The notes under the pieces: generated by a model
Told to the model about the DNA's origin: nothing
Database searches by the model: none
Seen by the model: the letters and a program-made list of their open reading frames with translations, nothing else
Made by a program: the position numbers and the translations under genes
Assembly (NCBI GenBank): GCA_014621425.1
Contig: JAANBB010000192.1
Span: 1 to 64,000, forward strand
Length of the DNA: 64,000 nt
From: Cylindrodendrum hubeiense
Lineage: Eukaryota; Ascomycota; Sordariomycetes; Hypocreales; Nectriaceae
Reading direction: 5' to 3'
In this document: one piece after another, positions 32,146 to 42,414 of the stretch
Layout: each line of letters opens with the position of its first letter
Position numbering within the stretch: the first letter of the stretch is position 1

Positions 32146-35100
32146 TTAATCCCGGGTGCTCTCTGAGGGAGGCAGGTCGCCACCAAAGTCTAGATCACTT
32201 TCGCAATCACTGTCGACCCAGTCACGCTCGCTCCACGTCATCGAACCATCGTGGTTAGTCTGCGACCGTTTCCCCGAGGTGTCGCTGCCCTGCGAACGTG
32301 GGGGAGCTGGCATGTCAGGTAGATCAGACACTTCATCCAGGGCTTCACGTGCTTCGCTCTCAGTGCGTGTGGCCGGCGCCCCCGTAGCAGCAAGGTTATC
32401 CTGACTGCTTTCCTTGCTGCTGTCCTTGCTGCTGTCCTTGCTGCTGTCCTTGCTGCTCTCATTACTGCTGTCCTTGGTCTCGACGCCGTGCTCGTCCGGT
32501 GGCTGGTTTATTTCTCGCGCACGCTCGCGCGAGCTCTCATCTTCTGTTCGTTGATGGGCACCCGCCGAGTCGCTGAAGTGCGCATCCACCATGTGCTTGA
32601 CAACAGGCCAACCGTAGGCGTTGGCGAACATGCGACGGACAAAGATGTTGTTGTGTGCGTCGGGTTCCAACTTGACCAAGACTTTCCTCCAGGACAAGTC
32701 CCGGTGGTACGCCCTCGAAATCTTCTCCTCGACACGCATGTTGGAGCTGTCAACGATCTCCTGGGGATTCTTGTCGGGGTTGGTATTCGCCGTATCGTCG
32801 TAGTCCTTCACTGATTGCGTTGTGTCTTCGTGATTGATCGAGGGATAGGGTGACGAGGACCCGCTAGTTGATGAGACACCCGTCGAGGCACGCGAAACAG
32901 AATTTGGCTGGCTCAGGGTTTTTCTTCGCACCAATGTCGTCGGGCGCCTCTTCATCGGTGGCGCTGGAATATCGGCTGGGTGGTAAACTCGATCGTGGAA
33001 GATCGTCCGGGGTCGCTCAGAAGGATCAATTAGATAGTCAACGTCTGGCATCTTGGGGTTGAGGAGATCGCCAGCGGACTCAAAGAATGTCGTCTTTGGT
33101 GGAGCCGTGACTCCCTCTTCTTCATCATCATGTCCAGACGTCACCTTTGATGGCTTGGGCGATCCTGAAGGGCTCGGCTCTCCGCTCGCCGCAAGTTCTC
33201 CAAAGCTGATGGTCTGACTCCTCCGGAAAATCATCCTTTGCTTTTGTGAGACGACGGGCGTCTTCGGGGGCTCATTGCTCTTGAAAAAGTTGAAGAAACC
33301 TGATAACGGTCCGCTGTTGTTGGAGTCTCCCGAATCGGAAGGCACGTCGTCAACAAATGGCGTGGGGATTGATCGTAAACTGGCCTGGTCATCCTCGATA
33401 AGGGCATTGCTGGACGGCAGTGGAACCTCACGCATATTCTCTCGAGACTCGGCAGGTGTCACTGCCACCGAGAGATTCTGACTCTGTCGATCACCCGCTG
33501 GAATCTGCTTCTGGCGAGGAGCGGTCATGTTGGCGCCTGTGAGTTCTGCCCATCCAAAGCCAACCACTGTCTCGACTAGGCCTGCATCTCGCCGGGCCTT
33601 CTCGACGCGACCGAGGCCTTGCCAGTCCAGGAATAGGAGACAGCTCGTGCGGAGGGGGACGATGCCATCGTTGACAACGTTGGAGTACACGGTGCGACTG
33701 CGGAATTTCTTCAAAGCCGTATGCGCCGGCCCCGTTGGCAGGATCCTTAGCAGGGGCTTCGACTCTGGCTGTGACTCTCCATATACCTTCTTGTGTGCCG
33801 TCTCTCCTAGATTGCCTACTATGGCACCCCATCCACTCCGTGCAAGAGTCGGAGCCCTCCACGTCAAGCCTAGGTCTTTGCCCGTCCTACCCACAAGGCC
33901 AAAGTCGAGGGCAAATTTGACGTAAAGCGGGTTCTCGTTGCTTAGACCTAGGAATGGCGACGCTAAGGTAATAAAGTTGATGGGTTTGATGAGGTCGAAG
34001 AATTCAGGAGAGTGTTTTTGGATATATGCGATGGCGTACGTCTGCACAAGCCCTCCCAGGGAGTGTGCGATAAAACTGATGCTGGTGATTTTGTATGGTC
34101 GTTGGTGTTTCTCTAAATGTTCTTTGCTGTGATTCGAGAGCACACTGCTGTTTTTGTGTGCTGGTTTTAGGTCAGAGTCGCTCTTATCTCCTTTAGAAGC
34201 ATGATGCACCGCGTCGGTAACTCCCTTTGTTGATGGGAGGAATGGCTGATCTGGATATGTCGTGGAGAGCACGTATCTGGCAAGCCGCTTGCCCAGGTAC
34301 TTGATACCTCTCTCAGTCTTGGTGGCATTCCCCGAATAACCTCGAACAATGACCTCTTCGTCGTCGCTCTCGTCGGCCTCCTCATCGGATGGGTTCTGGC
34401 TCTTTTCATCGTTTGTTGCATCGGTGGCTGAGTCAGGTTTCCTCCTGGAAGCTCGCTCTTTGGCTCGCCGTGCTTTGGCATCGATCTTGGCCTGTCTTAC
34501 AGCTGCATCAATGCTCTCCTTCATAAAGAGCATGTCAGCGCCAAGATTACTATGCAGGCCATGCGTCAGCACCACCAAGTGGATATTCTTTTGCTTGTGG
34601 GGTACCGATTCTTCCTTCGTCTCCGGATCGCCTGTCTGAACTACGCTCTCGACAGGCTGATCAGCGCCTGGATGTTTCCGAGCCCGGCCCTGGCCAAGAT
34701 CATCCCAGCCCGGAAGTCGTGGCGTGTTCCACAATGTCGCCGTATCCTCGACCTTGACCCTCACAGCCCGCGAGAAGACACCCCGGGGCTGCGCTGGGTG
34801 GTGCCCGTCCTTGGCACCGATGCTCTGCTGATAGTCGCTCACTTTGCCTGGCTGCGACACTTGAGCTTGTCCGCTCAGGACGGGGCTGATATTGCTCAGG
34901 TTCAGCGACTTGTGGTCGCGTGCCACCACAACTTCATATCCCACGGCCGCCGAGGTGGAGAAGAGGATCTGCGACGCCACCTCGATAATCCAGCTGGCGC
35001 TTTCTTCATCATGCTCTGGGGCCTTGCCAAAGCCGCCATGTCCTCCCATGCCGGCGCTTTGGCGGATGTCGTCTGGTACGACGAGCTCGCACTCCCACGT

Positions 35101-35718
35101 GCCGCCGGCCTTGACCATGGGCTCAAACTCGGGCACGCCATATCGCTCGGGGTGCTCAAACTTCTCGTTGGGGTTGAAGGTGGCGGGGTATGCGGCAGCA
35201 GAGAGGGTATACGGCCCGTGGACGAAGGCGGCGCGCAGGGCAATGGCGCACGTGTTGCGGACACGCAGGTAGAGCTTCTCGGGGGAGGGCAGGATGCGGT
35301 CCTGGGACGGGGTGTATGTGACGGTGTATCGGACGACCTCGCCCGTCTTGACGCTGCCGATCTGGTGGAGGAGCAGCATGTTGGCGTTGGCGCGGCGCAG
35401 CGTCGTCGCGAGGGTGCTCTCGAGGGGCTCGGACGGCTCGGGGGACGTCGGGCGCAGGGCAAAGGAAGCTGTGGGCGTGGGCGCGGAGACGCAGACGGAG
35501 GCGGAGAGAGAAGGGGAGAGCACTGGCGAGAGCGAAGGAGAAAGGGAGAGGGCGAGGGAAGATGCTATTCGGGACTTCCTGACGTCACCATGCCCGGCCA
35601 AACGCTCCTTGTCGCTGGGACCCAGCGTCGAGGCGGAGGACAGGAACGAATGGGCTCTTGAAGCTAGGGTTCTTGAAGCTGTTGCGGGCGGAGGCGGCGA
35701 CGGAGAGTCGTCGGGCAT
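32146..35718 (-). CDS. DUF676 putative lipase/serine esterase (Rog1-like)
   Basis: Single-exon alpha/beta hydrolase of 1190 aa in the DUF676 family (yeast Rog1/Ydl109c-like). The first 120 residues are Ser/Ala/Pro-rich. An N-terminal domain with VRYTVTYTPSQDRILPSPEK precedes the hydrolase core. The core begins IHLVVLTHGLHSNLGADMLF, with HGLHSN at about 386-391. The nucleophile elbow is SFIAHSLGGLVQTYAIAY (Ser about 553). A probable Asp lies in VYSNVVNDGIVPLRTS, and the C-terminal His is likely in EPDAHNNIFVRR, followed by the conserved FANAYGWPVVKHMVDAHF. An acidic linker (about 420-460) and Ser-rich regions are probably disordered or phosphorylated. Close to the C-terminus is a repeat of KDSS units. 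Expected role is hydrolysis of lipids such as monoacylglycerol or phospholipid, by family. The start is taken at the first ATG. Confidence 0.9.
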   Translation of the reverse strand: MPDDSPSPPPPATASRTLASRAHSFLSSASTLGPSDKERLAGHGDVRKSRIASSLALSLSPSLSPVLSPSLSASVCVSAPTPTASFALRPTSPEPSEPLESTLATTLRRANANMLLLHQIGSVKTGEVVRYTVTYTPSQDRILPSPEKLYLRVRNTCAIALRAAFVHGPYTLSAAAYPATFNPNEKFEHPERYGVPEFEPMVKAGGTWECELVVPDDIRQSAGMGGHGGFGKAPEHDEESASWIIEVASQILFSTSAAVGYEVVVARDHKSLNLSNISPVLSGQAQVSQPGKVSDYQQSIGAKDGHHPAQPRGVFSRAVRVKVEDTATLWNTPRLPGWDDLGQGRARKHPGADQPVESVVQTGDPETKEESVPHKQKNIHLVVLTHGLHSNLGADMLFMKESIDAAVRQAKIDAKARRAKERASRRKPDSATDATNDEKSQNPSDEEADESDDEEVIVRGYSGNATKTERGIKYLGKRLARYVLSTTYPDQPFLPSTKGVTDAVHHASKGDKSDSDLKPAHKNSSVLSNHSKEHLEKHQRPYKITSISFIAHSLGGLVQTYAIAYIQKHSPEFFDLIKPINFITLASPFLGLSNENPLYVKFALDFGLVGRTGKDLGLTWRAPTLARSGWGAIVGNLGETAHKKVYGESQPESKPLLRILPTGPAHTALKKFRSRTVYSNVVNDGIVPLRTSCLLFLDWQGLGRVEKARRDAGLVETVVGFGWAELTGANMTAPRQKQIPAGDRQSQNLSVAVTPAESRENMREVPLPSSNALIEDDQASLRSIPTPFVDDVPSDSGDSNNSGPLSGFFNFFKSNEPPKTPVVSQKQRMIFRRSQTISFGELAASGEPSPSGSPKPSKVTSGHDDEEEGVTAPPKTTFFESAGDLLNPKMPDVDYLIDPSERPRTIFHDRVYHPADIPAPPMKRRPTTLVRRKTLSQPNSVSRASTGVSSTSGSSSPYPSINHEDTTQSVKDYDDTANTNPDKNPQEIVDSSNMRVEEKISRAYHRDLSWRKVLVKLEPDAHNNIFVRRMFANAYGWPVVKHMVDAHFSDSAGAHQRTEDESSRERAREINQPPDEHGVETKDSSNESSKDSSKDSSKDSSKESSQDNLAATGAPATRTESEAREALDEVSDLPDMPAPPRSQGSDTSGKRSQTNHDGSMTWSERDWVDSDCESDLDFGGDLPPSESTRD

Positions 35719-36959
35719 GGGGGTTAATTAGGAAGCAGAAGGCTGACGTGGACGCAGCGGCTCTGCGGTGCGTGATGAGAGCGCTCGAGGTAGCGAGGCC
35801 CGGCGAGTCGGCGACCGAACCACCCGAAGTCTGCCGTGGGGGAAGTCGCGATTTTGCGAGACCGGAACGTGCAGTGACGGTAAGCTTGGTGATGGCGGCT
35901 CGCTGATGGCGGCTCACTGACAACTGGTTCGAAACATTTCGAGGTAACGTCCAGCGCCTTTACTACGGGGCCCCGGGCTTCCTGTGCATCCCGTGCGACG
36001 CATCCGCCTCCCGGGCGCGCCAATCACGCTGTGGCGCCGACATTCTCTGGCCTCGATGACCCCGCCATCGTGCTGGGAAGAGCCCTGGAGGAGGCCTGGA
36101 GGGGTTCTGGTCTTAAACTGATAGGTACCCTATTAGGGAGGTAGGTACTTCAAGATAGAAGGGCCGGGCGGCTTGCTAGGGAGCCTGTGTGCTCAATCCA
36201 ATCATGCGGCCCGTTGCACGTCCGATGAAGCCGCCCCCGAAGCTACCGAAGCCACCGAAGCTATCCAAGCCACTGAAGCCACTGAAGCCACTGATGAAGC
36301 CACTGATGAAGCCACTGCAATTCTGTTGGGTCTAGTCCGTCGAGGGGCCTGAGCGCGGGGGTTTTGTGGTCCTCTGGAGGCCTGTCAAACCAGGCTGGCG
36401 TGGTTGGGCAGTAGGGCTAACCATCACACGACACCATCGTCATCGAGTTACCTGCGACGAGCCTTGCACAGCTGCTGCAGCCCCCACTCCACTCAACCCC
36501 TCCTCAATCCCCCAGGTTCTACATACTACGTAGTAGTACACTGGAGACTGGAGACTGACACTGGACACTGGACACCAATTACGGCATGTGGTACCTAATG
36601 AGGTTCAGATTTCTACCAAGTTACTAAATACATCGAACCGCAATAAAGACAAGATCCCACCCAAACGACACCGCATCCATCCAAATATCCCAATACCCAG
36701 TCCTGTTGGCCTTCCGTCCCGAGCATCGAGCATCGAGCATCAAGCATCCCGTCAGTCTGCCGTACGCCCGAGCCCACCCTTTCAATATTCTATCATACAA
36801 CGAGCAGAACCCATTTCTGTTTGTGTTTTTCTTATTTTTCGAATATTCCCAATATTCCCGTAGACCCACCGACCAAATACCAAATCCAACCCGTTGCCTT
36901 CATAATCGTAACTCGTAGTTCGTGACGGCTATTCAAGCCGTTCAAGCCGTTCAAGCCGT
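35719..36959. other. Intergenic between DUF676 and RBR genes
   Basis: This holds the DUF676 promoter and the 3' region of the RBR gene. No gene is recognised. Two tandem repeats are present, at about 36,232-36,320 and 36,935-36,967, listed separately. Confidence 0.5.
36232..36320. repeat. GAAGCCACT minisatellite
   Basis: About nine imperfect copies of a 9-12 nt unit resembling GAAGCCACTGAT or GAAGCCACC are visible. It could code in frame (Glu-Ala-Thr-like), but stops flank it and no gene model includes it. Confidence 0.75.
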
Positions 36960-36967
36960 TCAAGCCG
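36932..36967. repeat. TTCAAGCCG nine-base tandem repeat
   Basis: Four adjacent copies of TTCAAGCCG are seen, running into the end of the RBR coding sequence at 36960, where they lie at the stop codon. Confidence 0.8.
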
Positions 36968-39835
36968 AGGCCATCGTGGTTGCAGTGGCGGCAGCAGTAG
37001 CAATCTCCCCATTAAAGTCTCCCGGCTCAATGTACTTCCTCCATGAGTTAACTCGTCCCATGCCTGTGCCGCGGCCAGTCAATCCGGCAAGAGTCGACGA
37101 CTTGGGAGTTACGCTTCGTCTGGGCCTCCTGCCGTGCGAAGCTTGGCTGTAAAATGATTCTTCATCATCGTATTCATTGGGATCATGTTCGACAACCACT
37201 CGGCTGCCTGGGTATCCCATATCCATTGGAGGTGGCATCCCCATCGGGGGCATCCCCATCGGAGGAGGCATTCCCATCGGGGGCATCCCCATCGGCGGTG
37301 GCATCAAAGCAGGCCCCATGTGGTGGCCCATCGGCGGTGGTTCCATCCCAGGCATTGAGCCTGGCATATGGCGGTTCTCTGAGAATCGGTCGGCAAGACG
37401 ACGCTCCATCGAGCCCCCTCTCGCTCCTCTGCCTCTGCCACCGCCATGATGACCGTGACCATCCCTCGGGTCTCCTCTGTCGAACCCGTTCCGACCTGCT
37501 GGAGGAGGTCCACGCGGAGGAGGCGGTGCCCCGTGGTTGTATTGCTCATTCATAAAATGTGAAGGCGCTTTCCCAACCCCGACGACATCCTCAACTTCGT
37601 CCATTGGGCCATATTCCTCCTCCTCCTCCTCGCCATAGTATTGAAGCTTACGTGCCATTTCTTCGTCCCGCTGTTCCTGAATTTGTCGTAGAAGCACCTC
37701 TTCTTCATAGCTCTTTGGCTGCGGCCGGACCGAGGGTAGGCCTCGCCCAGCCCTCCGCTCTCCTGGCGATGGCGGATCCTCATGGTGGAATCCATTCTCT
37801 AGTTCTCCACGACTCATGGGGACGGGACCGGTCATGTGCTCCAGGTGGTCCGAATCGGCACCCTCAAAGCTGAACCACGGGCAATCGCAGCCCTTCCACT
37901 TGACACCGCATATCATACAGAACTCGGCACCGCACCGACTGTTCCCGGTTAGTATGTGTTCAAGAGTATCTCAATGCCAATACTCACCAAGTCATATGGT
38001 TGCATCCTTCCTTGAGTTCAACCATGGCTCTACACTTATAGCATCGCTTCCAGCCTTCATCCTTAGCCTGCTCCAGGAACCTGGCAGTTTCTTCGTCCCG
38101 TGGGCACCTTCGCGGGTGGTGCCACTTGCCATTGCACGTCACACAAACCTTCGTTTTGCAACGGCCACAGCGGGCCATCTTTCGTCCAGAATCACGGTCG
38201 CGGTGGATGTTGGCTGGCTTGATCCACTCGCCGCATTTTCTGCCCGGACAGTACACGCGGTTCCGTGTCGAATATTCGGCAAACTTATGGTTCCACATCT
38301 TCTTAAACGATCGATCAAAGAGCTTGTCCACGTGGTGCAGTGGGATATGATCTGAGGTGCAGCATTTAGGAGGCATATGCTGGGGATCAGTAAGAGATAT
38401 CTTAAAGTTGCGCTTGAGGCAGGTGTGACACATGCGGTGGCCGCATTTGAGTCGGGGACATTTGTTCGAGGGCACCTCGTCCAGGCATGCAATACAGTCA
38501 CGACTAGGATAGAGATTAGCTTTGAAAGCTTTGAAGTGAGTCTGAAAACGCTCACAGTTTGGCTGGCCTCTCTGGGGAAGACTGGCGGGATGATCCACCA
38601 AAGATGCTTCCCAAGAGACTAGGAGGGCGGCGTGAGTTTGATCTAGACTGCCGAGCGTTTTGAATAGTGGTCGATCGTCGAGGGCGACCCTCGCGGCGGA
38701 CCTCTCGACTTTCATAAACCTTTGTAGTTCTGATGTCCTGGTCAGACAACGGAGCGGGGGAGTAAGCACATATGGGACCACCAACCTTCTAGATGACACT
38801 GGGGGCCGCGAGCTCTCGATTATACTCAGTACCCTTGACTGGCGATGATGATTTGGGGAATCACTCGCTTGGCGTCGAAGGGTACGCCGTCGTACTGGGG
38901 AGCCATTCTCTGATGAGGCATGGCGGTAGTGGACCCCATACTCCTCGTCAGAAGGAGAAGGCCTTCTCCTGCTCCTCGCCCGCAGTCTCTTGTCTTCCGA
39001 GGAACCAAGGTAATCGTCACGGCTCGAATGCCGTTGCTGTCGATGGTGGTATTTGATTACATCTTCCTCGACTTCCTCCAAGACCTCTATTTCGTCTTCA
39101 TCCTCATCCTCATCGCTCGTTTCAGTATCACTATCACTTTCACTTTCACTTTCCGTCGTCGATGGGGTCGACGGGGGGGGAAGGTTCTCGATGTTCTCGG
39201 CGGGCTCGAGTTACTGGTACTCTGCGTTCTGGAGGTGCTCTGCGTTCTTGAGGTGCTCTGTGCGCTCGAGCTGCTTCATGTTCTCGAGCTGCATGGTGCT
39301 CTCGGGGCGCTCGGTGTTCTCGAGCTCCTCGAGGTTCTTGATGCGACCGGCGCGGGCGCTCGTACTCGGGACTCGTCTCTCTGGTCCCCGGCTGCCAACG
39401 TTCGTCCGGCGAATCTTCACCCTCGTCTTCATAGACCAGGATCTCCCTGGGCCTCCGGTAAAAATCCGTTTCGGCTCGTGGTAGGTGCGGCGGCGGCATG
39501 GTGCGATATGCGTCCAGGCTCCTTGCACTCCTTGCGCTCCTGACGGTCCTTCTTTGACCCCTCGGCGTCCGATCGTCGGGCCTTTGTATCTCGTGGATGC
39601 GTGGTGGATGGGGCAGCGAATAGGGCAAGACGTCATCCGGGGCATACCAATCGTGGGCGTCCTGGCGACGTTGCCTGCGCCGAGACATGCGGGCATCTCC
39701 CTCGTCCGCGTCTCGATGCATTCCCAGCCTCATTTTGGGACCGCCCCGGGGACTGGTGTTGGGCCTCGACACGGCTACGGCGGAGTCCGAGGCTTGACTA
39801 GTTGCTGTAAGAATGAAAAGGACAGGCGATTGCAA
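36960..39835 (-). CDS. RBR (RING1-IBR-RING2) E3 ubiquitin ligase, frame break near 39,175
   Basis: RING-between-RING ligase. These pass ubiquitin from E2 to a catalytic Cys in RING2, then to substrate. Downstream exons are firm: an open stretch reaching to 37988, an intron, then 37938-36960, joined in phase 2 to form MTCRCGAEFCMICG. RING1 lies at about 38,360-38,500 (CIACLDEVPSNKCPRLKCGH, then CHTCLKRNF), the IBR at about 38,110-38,290 (VYCPGRKCGEW, CGRCKTKVCVTCNGKW), and RING2 at about 37,890-38,040 (CYKCRAMVELKEGCNHMTC). The Cys in EGCNHM is the expected catalytic residue. The C-terminal third is low-complexity, with an acidic Glu run, Arg/Gly patches and a Met/Pro-rich MGMPPPMG repeat. The N-terminus (from ATG 39835, MQSPVLFILTATSQ) is Arg/Glu/His-rich but in a frame one base out of step. 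The frames meet at an 8-C tract (39173-39180). Either an unseen intron or an indel lies there. Confidence 0.82.
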
Positions 39836-42414
39836 CTGTGATGAGAGCGGGCGGCCACTCAGCGAAGTCCACGCTGCGTGCGCGATTGCACCCCCAAAAG
39901 CTGATTGGAGTCGGGAGGCCGATCATGCATGGCAGCCGCAGCGTTACGTCGGGCGAGAACGAAAAGGTGCACGCCCTGCAAATTGGGCCGCCAGCGAGGA
40001 CGGCAGCGAGAGGTCGGAGGGGGGACAGGCTCGTCCTTTAGTACTGCAGCGTCGCCCCGGGAAAGTGAGGAGAAGCACGGAGATGCAGGCGAAGACGATG
40101 AGGCTGTCGGTATGTAAGATGTCGGGAGAAAGGAGGGAGCAGAGCGGTCGAGAGTGGTGCAAAGTGGTCTGCTGCAGCGAGCGCTGGAGAAGGCGGAACT
40201 CTGGAAGCAAAGCAAGTTTGGGCGCGGTTTATAGGTCACCCCATCGGGTACAGGGCGAATCAATGTGCCCCTCCCCCGCGTGGAACTGGTGATGCACTGA
40301 TGTCTTGGGAGCGTCAGAGATTCCCAGACACGATATCCAGCCAGATACGGGCTGAATCATACGAGGGCTCGAGGGCCAACGGACAGAGATGACGAGAAAT
40401 GCCAGCGCGCGCACGATGGTTGGTGGCGGGCTCCAAGGACTGGTGGACGAGTAACTTTGTCGGTGTGGCCGTCACGTGGCGGATGGGAGGGTCGCAGATG
40501 AGTGGTGACTGCGAGCCCGATGACGGGTGGGATGGATTGGAGGGACGGATTGGTGGGATGGATCATGGATGGATCATGGATGGATGACGGAGGGATGGGT
40601 GGATAGGAGGGTGGCACTTTGCACGGTAGTGGAGGTTGGATGGTACATGGCACAGCAGTGACGAGCAGTGAGTGGATGGTGGACGGGGGAGATGGTGGAG
40701 GGATTGCCTTAGGCCAGTAAGGCCACAGGGCCGAGGGCCACAGGGCAGGGCCACAGGGTTGAGCCAGCCGTCGACTGGGAGTGAGTCAGCTGAACGTTGG
40801 GGCTGGCGTCTGCACCTGCGCCTGCTGGGTCCGTCCTGACTCCTGTGTCTGGTGTTGAGGGCGCCTGTTCTGTTCCACCGTGTTGCCCGTGTGTGCAGTG
40901 CGTGCCCTGTACGTGTGCGCTCCGACGAGCCCGCGTGCATGTGTGCTTGTGCTTGTGCCTGTGCTTGTGCTTGTACAGACAGACTTCCAGCTCCAACTTC
41001 CAGCTCCAACTTCCAGCTCAAAGATCCGGCGGCGTACGGATGCGGTGCGGTACGGTACGGACGGACGGTACGGACGGAACGGCCCCTTGGTGCACAGCCT
41101 AATTATACCGACACAGCCTGCCCGCGTTGCCTTGATTGCCCTGGCCCGCCGGACCTATCCCAACCCGAGCGACGCGTGCGTGCCTGGGCGTCATCGGGCG
41201 CCTTCGCCTGTGCTCGCCTGCCGTGAGCAGATGACTGGACGAGCCGAGACCTCCCACACAGACACAGGCTCTTCTTATTAAGGTACCCTCCGTCTCTCTG
41301 ACAGAAGATCCTTTACTTTTAAAACATCTGGTACATACTTGTGTCGCTTCAAGCCTCGCCGGAGTGGGGATCAAACATCGGCCGATCCGGGGCCTGCCGG
41401 GTCCATCCTTGGTGGACCAGCCCCTCTCCCCTCGGCCCGGTCCGGCATCTGCGGCCAACTGCCGCCCCTTGACGATCCGGCCTCCGCCGCCTGGTTTTGG
41501 GTGCTTCGGCCTGCATCGACGCCGACACCCTCCGAGTGTTTCCGTTTCTTTTCGTCGCCCCCAATATCTGCACGTACGATGGCGCGAGTCACGGCTGGCA
41601 TGGTTGGCATGGCCGGCATGGCTGGCATGGCGAATATTGTAGCACATTCATACCCCTAATAGGTTTCGTCGTGCCCCTGCAAAAATGGGCCAACTGTCAT
41701 CCTCGTACAACCTCACCATGGCGCCATAATATCATCTCACAACATCAACCAGCTTCTGTTCAGTTCAACTGGGTCGCCCTGACCGAGTTCCTCAATTTCT
41801 TTCCCGTGTTTCACCGACCAATAAAGGAATGCCTCACATGATTCTCATTGGCTATTCAACCGTAGTATGCCCTTGTCCTTGCACATTCGTACTCATACAC
41901 CAGTCAGACAATCATTATCCGGCCTCGCCCTATCACTCTCCCTACCAAGGTAGAAAACACAAATTTAAAGTACAGAGATTTAAATAACAAAAATCGCGCC
42001 CGTGTTCTTGAACGCGCGTCGCAAATAACGTTTGGGTATTGTTTGCCCGCGTAAACTCTTGAGCGATGAGGGGGGCCACCTCACTCGGCTTCGTCGTGAA
42101 GAGTTCCGCTTCATGCCCTCATCTGGGAAATGAATTACCACATTGGTAATTATCCGTCTTCCCCTGAAGATCCACCGCTGTATCGGAAGAGCTCAGTGCC
42201 AGTTGAGGTTATGTGGTAGGATGTCGGCTGGTCGGTCCGAACTGCCGCGGCTTCGTACTTACCCAGCCAATCAACGAAGCCCATCCTGAGTGCTTCATTA
42301 AAATGGTGGTGTAAACCCAGATATTCATAGCCCGAGTGACCCCCCTGGTAAAATTTCTCCAGCTTTGGGATGTTTTCGCGGGGAACTCGGGGATTTACCC
42401 TGGGTGGATTGAGA
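39836..42414. other. Intergenic, low-complexity, no gene recognised
   Basis: About 2.6 kb upstream of the RBR gene and downstream of the Zn2Cys6 factor. Tandem or low-complexity patches include GGATGGATCAT repeats (40,535-40,600), GGCCACAGG repeats (40,722-40,758), TGTGCTTG and TTCCAGCTCCAAC repeats (40,938-41,022), and GGCTGGCATGG repeats (41,590-41,632). The overlapping short open frames here follow this composition. A protein-like but unplaced frame lies at 42,449-42,150 (minus), discussed under findings. Confidence 0.5.
40938..41022. repeat. Two adjoining microsatellites, GTGCTT and TTCCAGCTCCAAC
   Basis: Six or so copies of a TGTGCT/TGTGCC hexamer are followed by three copies of a 13-base TTCCAGCTCCAAC unit. 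Both are intergenic. Confidence 0.75.

Noticed and set aside
32390..32480. Short direct repeats resembling a CRISPR-like array
   Set aside because: Units are contiguous 12-base coding repeats (KDSS) without spacers, inside a eukaryotic gene.
34552..35661. 369-codon plus-strand frame opposite the DUF676 gene
   Set aside because: The repetitive Gly/Arg-rich translation is the complement of Ser/Pro-rich sense coding; no family features.
40797..41281. Several overlapping open frames on the plus strand
   Set aside because: They follow GTGCTT and CCAACTTCCAG repeats and give Cys/Ala-rich low-complexity translations, not proteins.
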